DNA from: Mucilaginibacter lappiensis
GTDB lineage: Bacteria; Bacteroidota; Bacteroidia; Sphingobacteriales; Sphingobacteriaceae
Assembly (NCBI RefSeq): GCF_900155965.1
Contig: NZ_FTMG01000005.1
Coordinates: 124,001 to 188,000, forward strand
Length of the DNA: 64,000 nucleotides
Direction: 5' to 3'
Shown here: positions 42,542 to 50,976 of the stretch, piece after piece
How positions within the stretch are numbered: position 1 is the stretch's first letter
Layout: the number at the start of each line of letters is the position of its first letter
Translations under genes and position numbers: made by a program
Notes under the pieces: generated by a model
What the model was told of the DNA's origin: nothing
Databases searched by the model: none
Seen by the model: only the letters and a program-made list of their open reading frames with translations

Positions 42542-42954
42542 TGACGACCATCTCAAAGATTAATGACATCGACCTGGCGAACCGCCTAAAGGTTTTTAGA
42601 ACTACTTATATAGATAAAAGCCAGAATAAGGCGGCGAAAAAGCTTGAGGTTTCCCAAGGTAACCTTTCCAATATGGAGCTTGGTAAAATACCCATTCGAT
42701 ACGATTTTGTAAAAAAACTCGTAGATAATTATGGATTAAATCAGGAATGGTTCACATCAGGTAAAGGAAAAGCGGCTGATAAAGGAACCAGAAAGAAAAC
42801 TGTAATAACCGATATGGAAACCCTGAATACTGAATTTGAGACATTAAAAAACCTGATGAAAATCTTAGAAGCCAATCAGAATCATTTAATAGGAATCGTG
42901 GAGCGCCAGGCTGCACAATTGAAACAACTTGAACAACAATTATCTAATAAGTAG
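42541..42954 (+). CDS. XRE-like HTH protein with C-terminal coiled coil
   Basis: 137 residues from MTTISKINDIDLANRLKVFR (the upstream in-frame extension is part of the previous gene). HTH about 25-65 (NKAAKKLEVSQGNLSNMELG), then a linker and coiled coil (TEFETLKNLMKILEANQNHL). Last gene of the repressor operon, close to the phage/host border; may act as a second immunity regulator. Confidence 0.72.
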   Translation: MTTISKINDIDLANRLKVFRTTYIDKSQNKAAKKLEVSQGNLSNMELGKIPIRYDFVKKLVDNYGLNQEWFTSGKGKAADKGTRKKTVITDMETLNTEFETLKNLMKILEANQNHLIGIVERQAAQLKQLEQQLSNK

Positions 42955-43046
42955 ACACCAATAGAACACCTTTTTTATAAATCAAACACAACAAACTGAT
43001 ATATAACGATATAAAACATTACGCATAAATCTCGTCGGGAGCACCC

Positions 43047-43086
43047 AGCAGGACAACGTTAAATTTGAGTCAGTTGTCCTGCTTTT
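43047..43086 (+). terminator. strong intrinsic terminator at the prophage right end
   Basis: AGCAGGACAAC (43047-43057) pairs with GTTGTCCTGCT (43073-43083), 15-nt loop, followed by TTT. It ends the repressor operon. Confidence 0.72.
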
Positions 43087-43199
43087 CTACTTTAGCAACA
43101 CATTGTTAATCAGGTAAATAAATTTAAAAGAATCGTTTTAATATATGCCCCGTATGGGCCTGGAAAAATATAGAAAGAACAATTAAACACTACCGAACA

Positions 43200-44222
43200 A
43201 TGGAAACAGGAAGAAAACAAATGATTAAAGCAGGTGTATCCCTGTTGTTAATGCTTTGGGTGATTAAGCTTTCAGCTCAGCAAAATAATTTTTCGGAGAA
43301 CTACAGTGGTTATCTTACTGAAACAAGCAATTATTATAAAAATCAACCTGCTGCTCCCCGAATCGAACTAACTCCGGCAATTATTAAGGCATTCAGACAG
43401 GTGATTGATAAGCAGCCAAGACACACTTTACTTACGCCATCTGTTGAAGAAATTGATGGGCCTAACGGAAAAATAGGGTTACGGATATTCAGGCCAGAAA
43501 AAATCAATGCCGTTTATTTGGATATACATGGCGGAGGCAATATTTATGCAAGTGCGCGGTTTGGTGATTCGATTAACGATGTGATGGCACGAAAATGTAA
43601 TATTGCAATCGTAAGTGTGGATTATCACCTGGCGCCAGAATTTCCGTATCCGGCGCAAATTCTTGATTGCAACACTGCTGCGAAATGGCTATTGAAAAAT
43701 GCCCGGGTGAAATTTGGAACTGAAAAAATATTTGTCGGTGGTGGTTCTGCCGGAGCGCAAAACGCAGCGGCCACAATTATTTATATCCGGGATTCCTTGA
43801 AGTCAGCAGATAAAATTCTTGGTGTAGGGTTACAATATGGTATTTTTGACTTGAGTAAAACGCCGTCACACCGCTTAATTACAGAAAAAACACCTGTTCT
43901 AAACAAATATACTTTAGAAGAGATGATGAAAGCTGCGTATGGTCAATTTTCGATAGCGCAGTTGCAAAATCCGCAATTGTCGCCGCTATATGCTGATTTA
44001 AGAAATTTGCCGCCTGCATTTTTTATGTGTGGCATGGCCGATGCTTTTATCGATGATACTAATTTTATGGAATCCCGTTGGCGAATGGCAGGCAATAAAA
44101 CTTACCTAGCACTGTTTCCGGAAGCGGCTCATGGATTTAATTTGGAGCCAATTAAAATTGCTGAGGTTGCAAACAATCTGTATTTCGAATGGATTAAAAA
44201 TCTGATTGCAAACTCAAAGTGA
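43200..44222 (+). CDS. secreted alpha/beta hydrolase (HSL-type esterase)
   Basis: 340 residues with signal segment (KAGVSLLLMLWVIKLSAQ). HSL-family hallmarks: oxyanion motif DIHGGGNIYAS, nucleophile elbow GGGSAGAQNA, acid in GMADAFIDD and the catalytic His in EAAHGFN. It probably hydrolyses small esters in the periplasm. First chromosomal gene after the prophage; the start METGRKQ could also be the second Met (MIKAGV). Confidence 0.82.
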   Translation: METGRKQMIKAGVSLLLMLWVIKLSAQQNNFSENYSGYLTETSNYYKNQPAAPRIELTPAIIKAFRQVIDKQPRHTLLTPSVEEIDGPNGKIGLRIFRPEKINAVYLDIHGGGNIYASARFGDSINDVMARKCNIAIVSVDYHLAPEFPYPAQILDCNTAAKWLLKNARVKFGTEKIFVGGGSAGAQNAAATIIYIRDSLKSADKILGVGLQYGIFDLSKTPSHRLITEKTPVLNKYTLEEMMKAAYGQFSIAQLQNPQLSPLYADLRNLPPAFFMCGMADAFIDDTNFMESRWRMAGNKTYLALFPEAAHGFNLEPIKIAEVANNLYFEWIKNLIANSK

Positions 44223-44288
44223 CCTCACTATCCTTTCAACAATGCAGTGTTGCGTCATGAGCAATCGGATATGGTTTTCGATATCAGC

Positions 44289-44507
44289 TCAATCGTCACA
44301 ATGTGAAATATGATTCATATTTAAAATGGCATCTACCTCCTGGAGAAAATGCTGATGCTCCATTTCTTCTACCTCAAGCTGCGTTAAGCCGCTGTACTCT
44401 GCTTTGTTTTTATGCCTGTTTCTAATGATGATCACAATAGGTATGCATACCTGTATGATCATAAAGGCTACCGTAATCTGGAACATATAAGTGACTAATG
44501 TATCCAT
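44289..44507 (-). CDS. small membrane-anchored protein
   Basis: 72 residues with one N-terminal transmembrane helix (LVTYMFQITVAFMIIQVCIP) and a charged, acidic C-terminal part. Single gene between two rightward genes. No family recognised. Confidence 0.5.
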   Translation of the reverse strand: MDTLVTYMFQITVAFMIIQVCIPIVIIIRNRHKNKAEYSGLTQLEVEEMEHQHFLQEVDAILNMNHISHCDD

Positions 44508-44765
44508 AATAGTAATACAAATAAGGTATCAATTGGTGTTGTTAATTTAACGATTTTTACGCGATTTTAGATGCGTATTTGCCACTTTTTCCACTTTCCT
44601 AACCAATTAATGAGTTTATAACATTTTATATAATAAAATGCCTCAACAGCTAAAAAGCTGATATTTTTAACCCCATTTGCCGCCAATCTGTTTACCCGTT
44701 TTTACCTAAGGCGTAACGTTTTACCTATTTTCAACGTAACTATTATTATATTTTTTTAATAATGC

Positions 44766-44813
44766 TTGACTAACCAAAAGGCTTCTTTATATTTGTAACC
44801 AAAAGGTTTCATA
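44766..44813 (+). promoter_or_regulatory. MATE gene promoter with repeated TAACCAAAAGG operator
   Basis: -33 TTG (44766-44768), 19-nt spacer, -7 TATATTTG (44788-44795). TAACCAAAAGGCTTC (44771-44785) and TAACCAAAAGGTTTC (44797-44811) are direct repeats 26 bp apart, one in the spacer and one at the start region. Confidence 0.6.
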
Positions 44814-44853
44814 TTAATGGTTAAACATCTATTCCTTATAATCCTGTATATTT

Positions 44854-46284
44854 ATGTTAGAGACAATTCAACCCAAACCTAAAAGTAAAATATCCTCTTT
44901 TTTCTCTGTTTTAAAGCAATCACTTAAAGGCGCCGAAGTTGACCTAACCTCCATCAGCATTAAAAGAGCCATTATTTTGTTAGCCATCCCCATGATGCTG
45001 GAGATGGCCATGGAGTCGGTATTCGCATTGGTCGATCTGTATTTTGTGGGGCATTTGAAAAACAGCAGCCTCGCCATACAAACCGTGGGTTTAACAGAAT
45101 CGGTATTAACGGTAATATATTCGCTGGCTATAGGTTTGAGCATGGCAGCCACAGCAGTAGTTGCCCGTCGTATTGGTGAAAAAAATCCAGAGGCGGCCTC
45201 AAAAGCGGGTATGCAAACCATTATTATTGCTGTAATTATCAACCTTACCATTAGCATTATTGGGCTATTACACGCCCGGGATATCCTGCTGACCATGGGT
45301 GCCTCTGCCGAAACCGCAGATCATGGAACAAACTTTGTCCGCATCATGATGGGCGGAAGTATCATTATCGTGATGCTGTTTTTGATCAACGGTATTTTCA
45401 GAGGAGCAGGTAACGCCGCTATCGCTATGCGAAGCCTTTGGATAGCCAACATCGCTAACATTATCCTATGTCCTCTTTTTATCCGGGGTTTGGGACCTAT
45501 CCCGGCTTTTGGCTTAACCGGTGCCGCCATCGCTACTACTATTGGTCGGGGACTAGGTGTTAGCTATCAGGTTTACAATTTGTTCAACGGGAAAAATATC
45601 CTAAAAATACGGTTAAGCTATTTTGTGCCCGACTGGCAGCAGATTAAAGCTATCATCAAAATTGCCGCACCTGGTATTTTACAATTTGTAATAGCCAGTT
45701 GCAGCTGGATATTCCTGGCCGAGTTGGTGGCTACCACAGGCGGCGAAGCCGGCTCTGCAGGCTATCAAACGTCCCTGCGGTTAATGATGTTTTTCCTGTT
45801 ACCTGCCTGGGGCTTAAGCAACGCAGCCGCGACGCTGGTAGGACAAAACCTAGGTGCAGGCCATATAGACAGGGCCGAAAAATCGGTATTTCAAACCATT
45901 AAATACACCATGGTGTTCCTGGGCATTGTAAGCATTTTGTTTTTAACCTGCGGGCATTTATTCGCGTCGTTTTTTACCGAGGACATAGCGGTTATAAAAG
46001 TGGCTACACGCTCCTTACAAATTTTAAGCGGGGGCTTTATTATTTACGGGGTGGGAATGGTTTTAACCAGCGCTTTCAATGGCGCCGGCGATACCTGGAC
46101 ACCTACCAAGATCAATATTTTCACCTTCTGGGTATTCCAGATCCCTTTTGCTTATTTACTGGCTAAATACTTTGAAATGGGCCCAACAGGCGTTTTTATT
46201 TCTATCCCGGTTGCCGAAGTGGGGCTTACCTTAGGGGCCTATATTTTATTTAAGCGTGGCAGGTGGAAAAAAATTAAGGTTTAG
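44854..46284 (+). CDS. MATE-family efflux transporter
   Basis: 476 residues with about 12 transmembrane helices and two homologous MATE repeats (PMMLEMAMESVFALVDLYFV; LPAWGLSNAAATLVGQNLGA). It exports cationic drugs or metabolites with Na+ or H+. N-terminal cytosolic ~40 residues are slightly longer than usual. Upstream operator repeats suggest ligand-induced control. Confidence 0.9.
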   Translation: MLETIQPKPKSKISSFFSVLKQSLKGAEVDLTSISIKRAIILLAIPMMLEMAMESVFALVDLYFVGHLKNSSLAIQTVGLTESVLTVIYSLAIGLSMAATAVVARRIGEKNPEAASKAGMQTIIIAVIINLTISIIGLLHARDILLTMGASAETADHGTNFVRIMMGGSIIIVMLFLINGIFRGAGNAAIAMRSLWIANIANIILCPLFIRGLGPIPAFGLTGAAIATTIGRGLGVSYQVYNLFNGKNILKIRLSYFVPDWQQIKAIIKIAAPGILQFVIASCSWIFLAELVATTGGEAGSAGYQTSLRLMMFFLLPAWGLSNAAATLVGQNLGAGHIDRAEKSVFQTIKYTMVFLGIVSILFLTCGHLFASFFTEDIAVIKVATRSLQILSGGFIIYGVGMVLTSAFNGAGDTWTPTKINIFTFWVFQIPFAYLLAKYFEMGPTGVFISIPVAEVGLTLGAYILFKRGRWKKIKV

Positions 46285-46292
46285 AGGGAAGT

Positions 46293-46433
46293 CGGGAAGT
46301 CCATAGTCGATGGACCATAGTCCATGAAGTCCGCAAGTAAAAAAGTCCGAAAATTTGGAGAGTGTAACCCTCCAAACTTTCGGACTTTTCTTTTGATCTT
46401 TATGTTTATATCTTACTGACTATGGACTTCCCG
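46293..46433. terminator. nested inverted repeats between convergent genes
   Basis: Inner hairpin 46341-46360 with 46370-46389 (20 bp, one mismatch, T-run) is a bidirectional terminator. An outer perfect 16-bp pair encloses it (46293-46308 with 46418-46433). The left flank repeats the word GTCCATAG. Confidence 0.7.
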
Positions 46434-46443
46434 GCTTATTTTC

Positions 46444-46899
46444 TTACGGCACTTTTACTGCCTGGCGCGCCAGCAATTGCCATTGCGTTTTATTTTTAAC
46501 CCATACCAGCAATATACCCAGCTTGGTTATTCCAGGGCCTTTACCTTTATCATTAGTAGCCGCGGTTAGTATATGGCGTACAACAGCCGTATTACCTACT
46601 ACCTTAACCTCTTGATCGGTCAGGTTTATAGATACAAAATGAGATGCGCCAGTAGCAAGATCACTTATAAATTCTTTTTTAGTTTGCAGTTTGCCGCTTG
46701 AATGACCATAGCTTAACTCGCCCGATGTCAATTTCTCCAGCGTAACGGTATCGGCATCAACCATGGCTTTACGTAATTGCTCAGTGGCTTGTGTTACCTC
46801 AGCAATCAGCTTTAAATTTTGAGCAGAAGATTTTTCCATATGGAGCATAAAGGTTACTGCAAAGCAAAGCAAGGCTTTTAATAAAAAAGATTTTTTCAT
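46444..46899 (-). CDS. secreted DUF4440/NTF2-like protein
   Basis: About 151 residues from MKKSFLLKALLCFAVTFMLH (signal). The mature part is an NTF2-like fold (EQLRKAMVDADTVTLEKLTS, ELSYGHSSGKLQTKKEFISD, WQLLARQAVKVP). Members of DUF4440 lack a defined reaction; a ligand-binding role is typical. Translation from an upstream Met (46926) is possible. Confidence 0.75.
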   Translation of the reverse strand: MKKSFLLKALLCFAVTFMLHMEKSSAQNLKLIAEVTQATEQLRKAMVDADTVTLEKLTSGELSYGHSSGKLQTKKEFISDLATGASHFVSINLTDQEVKVVGNTAVVRHILTAATNDKGKGPGITKLGILLVWVKNKTQWQLLARQAVKVP

Positions 46900-46934
46900 A
46901 GGATTTTCAAATTTGGTGTTTAACAAATATAATG

Positions 46935-48038
46935 TTAAACGTTAAATCTGAAGTGCATAATGTCGCCGTCCTGTACAATATAGGTTTTTCCTTCAATAGC
47001 TAGCTTGCCATTCTCTTTGATAACAGCTTCTGAGCCGTTAAATTTAACAAAGTCGTCATATTTAATCACCTCGGCGCGGATAAATCCTTTTTCAAAATCG
47101 GTATGGATCACTCCTGCAGCCTGCGGTGCTGTAAAGCCCTGGGTAATTGTCCAGGCACGTACTTCCTGTACACCCGCGGTAAAGTAAGTAGCCAGGTTAA
47201 GCAATTTATAGGCTGCTTTGATCAGCTTATTTACGCCCGATTCTGTCAATCCCAGATCATCCAGAAACATCTGGCGTTCTTCGTAAGTATCCATCTGCGC
47301 TATTTCCGATTCTATCTGTGCCGAAATCACCAGTACTTCCGCATTTTCTTCTTTAACAGCAGCTTTTACCTTTTCTACATAAGCGTTGCCGGTATTTACC
47401 GAGGCTTCGTCAACATTACAAACGTACATGACAGGTTTTGCGGTAAGCAACCACAAATCGGCAACATATTCCTTATCCTCTTCAGCAACCGGCGCGGTAC
47501 GGGCCGATTTACCTGTTAGCAGGTGCTCCTTGTAAACGGTTAAAACATCAAAGGTTTTTTTGGCTTCTTTGTCGCCACCGGTTTTGGCCATTTTTTCAAC
47601 TTTCTGGATCTTTTTCTCTATCGATTCCAAATCCTTTAGTTGCAATTCGGTATCAATGATCTCTTTATCACGTATCGGGTCAACCGAGCCATCAACATGT
47701 ATCACATTGTCATTATCAAAGCAGCGCAATACGTGTATAATAGCGTTGGTGGCACGTATGTTGCCCAAAAACTGGTTACCCAATCCTTCGCCTTTGCTCG
47801 CTCCTTTAACCAAACCTGCTATATCAACAATTTCAATAACGTTGGGTACAATGCTTTTGGGCTGTACTATTTCGGTAAGTTTGGTTAAACGTTCATCCGG
47901 TACCGTAATTACGCCTACGTTTGGTTCAATAGTACAGAACGGAAAATTAGCCGCCTGTGCCTTGGCATTTGATAAGCAATTAAAAAGTGTCGATTTACCT
48001 ACGTTTGGCAAACCCACTATTCCACATTGTAAACCCAT
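46935..48038 (-). CDS. ychF: YchF/OLA1-type ATPase
   Basis: 367 residues: GLPNVGKSTLFN (P-loop, residues 8-19), DIAGLVKGASKGEGLGNQFL, NVDEA-type specificity region, and a TGS domain at the C-terminus (AGVIHTDFEKGFIRAEVIKY). Universal translation-factor-class P-loop ATPase that binds ribosomes. The family prefers ATP over GTP. Confidence 0.95.
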   Translation of the reverse strand: MGLQCGIVGLPNVGKSTLFNCLSNAKAQAANFPFCTIEPNVGVITVPDERLTKLTEIVQPKSIVPNVIEIVDIAGLVKGASKGEGLGNQFLGNIRATNAIIHVLRCFDNDNVIHVDGSVDPIRDKEIIDTELQLKDLESIEKKIQKVEKMAKTGGDKEAKKTFDVLTVYKEHLLTGKSARTAPVAEEDKEYVADLWLLTAKPVMYVCNVDEASVNTGNAYVEKVKAAVKEENAEVLVISAQIESEIAQMDTYEERQMFLDDLGLTESGVNKLIKAAYKLLNLATYFTAGVQEVRAWTITQGFTAPQAAGVIHTDFEKGFIRAEVIKYDDFVKFNGSEAVIKENGKLAIEGKTYIVQDGDIMHFRFNV

Positions 48039-48309
48039 ATTTTATTATAAACAGTAAATTCTAAACTCTAAATTCTAAACCCCAAAAGTCAAATTCTGAA
48101 AATCCTTTAATTCTGAAAACTACGAAGTACTCTTGAACGCCTTAAAAAAACAAGCAACAAGTGAAAAATTCTGATTCAGACTACCGATAAAATTCGCGCA
48201 AAGATAACACAAAATTTTGCCTATAATTTGAAAAAATAAACGACTTTTGCCATCGTCAAATCAAGGCAAAACAGATTAATAATAACATGTAAACAACAGG
48301 GGGACATTT
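48039..48309. other. intergenic spacer between ychF and mgtE
   Basis: Holds the near-direct repeat TAAATTCTAAACTC / TAAATTCTAAACCC at about 48056-48085 and no open frame. A clear consensus promoter was not found; no Mg-sensing riboswitch-like pairing is obvious. Confidence 0.4.
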
Positions 48310-49680
48310 ATGAACGAAATGGTTGAACAAATAGAATTGTTGCTGGAGCAGGAAAACAATAAACAATTAAAGGAATATTTGAACAACCTCAATATATCAG
48401 ACGTTGAAGAACTGATAGGTGAATTACCCGAACATGGCCCCCGATTTATTGAAACACTGTCGCTCAACCGGGCTGTTAACGTTTTCCGGATACTGGACTC
48501 TCCTACCCAGGAACGTATCATCAAAAAGCTTTCCGGTCAAAAAGTTGCCGACCTGATTAACGCATTACCTCCCGATGACCGTACCGCCCTTTTTAGCGAA
48601 TTACATGGCGATGCTGTTAAAACATTGATCCTGCACCTGTCGCCGGATGATCGTAAAGAAGCACTCTCTTTATTAGGTTACGAGGAAGACAGTGTTGGCC
48701 GTTTGATGACACCCGATTACATTGCCGTTAAGAAAACATGGGATGTTACACGTGTACTATCCCACATCCGCCGCTACGGTAAAAACTCCGAAACCATTGA
48801 TGTGATCTATGTAATAGACGAAAACGGCGTACTGCTTGACGACATCAGGATACGGGAAATATTATTGGTTAAACCCGAAACCAAAGTAAGCGACCTGATG
48901 GACGGGCGCCTGATATCTCTCAGTGCCAGCGATCCGCAGGAAGAAGCTATCAATATATTCAGGATGAATAACCGTGTGGCCCTGCCCGTGGTGGATAATG
49001 AACATATATTGCTGGGTATTGTAACTGTCGACGATATTTTATGGATAGCCAACGAAGAATATACCGAGGATATCCAGAAAATTGGTGGTACCGAAGCATT
49101 GGACGAGCCGTACCTGGATATTAACCTGTTCCGGCTGGTTAAAAAACGTGTTGGCTGGCTTATCATTTTATTCCTGGGCGAAATGTTGACCGCTACCGCC
49201 ATGGGATTTTTTGAGAAATCAATTGAAAAAGCGGTGGTACTGGCCCTGTTTATCCCGCTTATTATATCAAGCGGTGGCAACAGCGGTTCACAGGCTTCTA
49301 CCTTAATTATACAGGCTATGGCCCTGGGTGAAGTTACTGTTATGGACTGGTGGCGGGTAATGCGCCGTGAGCTATTGTCGGGCTTAATGCTGGGCCTAAC
49401 ACTGGGATTAATAGGATTTATGCGTATTTACATCTGGACCATGTTTTCGCCCATTTACGGGCCACACTGGATATTGGTAGGCTTAACCGTAGGATGCGCC
49501 CTGGTTGGTGTTGTATTGTGGGGATCACTGGCAGGCTCCATGCTACCACTTATCCTGAAAAAACTTGGTGCCGACCCTGCAACATCGTCTGCTCCATTTG
49601 TGGCTACCCTGGTAGATGTTACCGGCCTCATCATTTACTTCAGCATCGCTGTGATGATCATGAAGGGTGTGATGTTGTAA
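48310..49680 (+). CDS. mgtE: MgtE-family magnesium transporter
   Basis: 456 residues with the standard architecture: cytosolic MgtE-N superhelix (about 20-125), two CBS domains (about 135-255), and five transmembrane helices (about 280-456) containing NSGSQASTLIIQAMALGE in TM2. Mg2+ binding to the N and CBS domains gates the channel. Ends with the 20-bp terminator at 49746. Confidence 0.93.
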   Translation: MNEMVEQIELLLEQENNKQLKEYLNNLNISDVEELIGELPEHGPRFIETLSLNRAVNVFRILDSPTQERIIKKLSGQKVADLINALPPDDRTALFSELHGDAVKTLILHLSPDDRKEALSLLGYEEDSVGRLMTPDYIAVKKTWDVTRVLSHIRRYGKNSETIDVIYVIDENGVLLDDIRIREILLVKPETKVSDLMDGRLISLSASDPQEEAINIFRMNNRVALPVVDNEHILLGIVTVDDILWIANEEYTEDIQKIGGTEALDEPYLDINLFRLVKKRVGWLIILFLGEMLTATAMGFFEKSIEKAVVLALFIPLIISSGGNSGSQASTLIIQAMALGEVTVMDWWRVMRRELLSGLMLGLTLGLIGFMRIYIWTMFSPIYGPHWILVGLTVGCALVGVVLWGSLAGSMLPLILKKLGADPATSSAPFVATLVDVTGLIIYFSIAVMIMKGVML

Positions 49681-49745
49681 TGAGGGAACGCTTTTGCTCA
49701 GCTCTAGCCAGGTGATTGCACTGGTAATGCAATTTTAGCCGAACG

Positions 49746-49789
49746 ATATATTGAAAAGGGGGAGCTTTCGCTCCCCCTTTTCAATATAT
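49746..49789. terminator. 20-bp perfect hairpin terminator
   Basis: 49746-49765 pairs exactly with 49770-49789 around a TTTC loop, core GGGGGAGC/GCTCCCCC. Terminates mgtE. Confidence 0.85.
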
Positions 49790-49839
49790 AAATCTTAAAT
49801 TTATAAAATAAAAAACCTAAATATCTTTATCACATAACG

Positions 49840-50964
49840 ATGAATAAAAAAAGTGAAACTCAAATATCTCTTGTCGATTCTATAAAACAAACCGGATTTA
49901 TTTTAGAACATCAAGTGGCTACTATGCTTGAAGAAAAAGGATGGGCAGTTATTCATACCAGATATTATCTTGATGATGTCATTTCACAACAAAGAGAAAT
50001 CGATATGGTAGCCTATAAAGTTCAAATAAAAGATGACTTTAGACTTGTTACTGCCTTAATCATAAGTTGTAAAAAAAGCGATCTATATGATTGGATTTTT
50101 TTAACTAGAAAAGCACCCGCAATGAATTACAATTTAAATTTATTCCCGGTGACATTCTCATCCAATATCGATGAATTTAATTACGAAGTAAAATTAGTCA
50201 ATTGGAATGAGGAGTTAAAAACGCAATCAGATTCTTTGCCCCAACTAATTAGAAAACTAAATCAATACGATGAAACGATATTCGCATTCAAAGAATTTAA
50301 AACAGATAGCTTAAAAGGTCGTTCAGATTCTTCAATTTTTGATAGTATATCATCATTAATAAAGGCCCAATCATATGAGATTAAAAGTCTCAAAAACAGA
50401 AGAAAGACAACTGAAAAGTATATTTATAATTTCAATTTATTATCCATATCTGACGTGATTTTCAAAAAAGTATTATTTGATAAAGAAAATATTACTGAAA
50501 CAACTATAGATAGAATTAATTATATAAATCGATTTCTAATCAATAATGAAGAACAATATTCAAGAATTGATTTCATAACTTTTAAAAAATTAAAAAATGC
50601 CATAGATGATTATGACAGTCTCCATCAATTGAACCTCCAATTTTGGGATACATTAGAAAACAGATTCTACGATAACGTCTGGGACGTTAGTAGAATAAAT
50701 GACATAATTGAAAAAAATGGAAATAAATTCCTTTCACAAGTTAAATCGAAGATTTATGAAAGCAAATTGATTAATGACTCAGATTTTAAATCCTTAGAGT
50801 TTGATAAAAAAGAAAATAATCTAATAATTGATTGTTATTGCTCTTCTAAAAGTAATGAATACCTTAACACAAAACCACACATTCAATCTTTTACCAAATC
50901 TTGGTTAAAAAAGATTTTCAGATATGAAGGCTCCTTTACTTATGAAGATATCTTCCCATTTTAA
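49840..50964 (+). CDS. AT-rich gene for a putative restriction-endonuclease-like protein
   Basis: 374 residues. The N-terminal ~110 residues fit a PD-(D/E)XK (Mrr-like) fold: GFILEHQVATMLEEKGWAVI, then REIDMVAYK (catalytic Asp) and ISCKKSD, where Ser replaces the usual Glu before xK. The remainder is helical with repeated Asn/Lys/Ile-rich segments. Base composition is visibly more AT-rich than the flanking genes, suggesting recent transfer. Function as a defence nuclease is inference. Confidence 0.65.
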   Translation: MNKKSETQISLVDSIKQTGFILEHQVATMLEEKGWAVIHTRYYLDDVISQQREIDMVAYKVQIKDDFRLVTALIISCKKSDLYDWIFLTRKAPAMNYNLNLFPVTFSSNIDEFNYEVKLVNWNEELKTQSDSLPQLIRKLNQYDETIFAFKEFKTDSLKGRSDSSIFDSISSLIKAQSYEIKSLKNRRKTTEKYIYNFNLLSISDVIFKKVLFDKENITETTIDRINYINRFLINNEEQYSRIDFITFKKLKNAIDDYDSLHQLNLQFWDTLENRFYDNVWDVSRINDIIEKNGNKFLSQVKSKIYESKLINDSDFKSLEFDKKENNLIIDCYCSSKSNEYLNTKPHIQSFTKSWLKKIFRYEGSFTYEDIFPF

Positions 50965-50976
50965 CTTTTAATTCGT

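Noticed and set aside
42955..43199. Right attachment site of the prophage
   Set aside because: The phage-host border must lie near here, but the left end is outside the window, so no duplicated core can be identified.
48242..48309. Magnesium riboswitch before mgtE
   Set aside because: No extended pairing or known element is visible in the short leader; the region is AT-rich without conserved stems.
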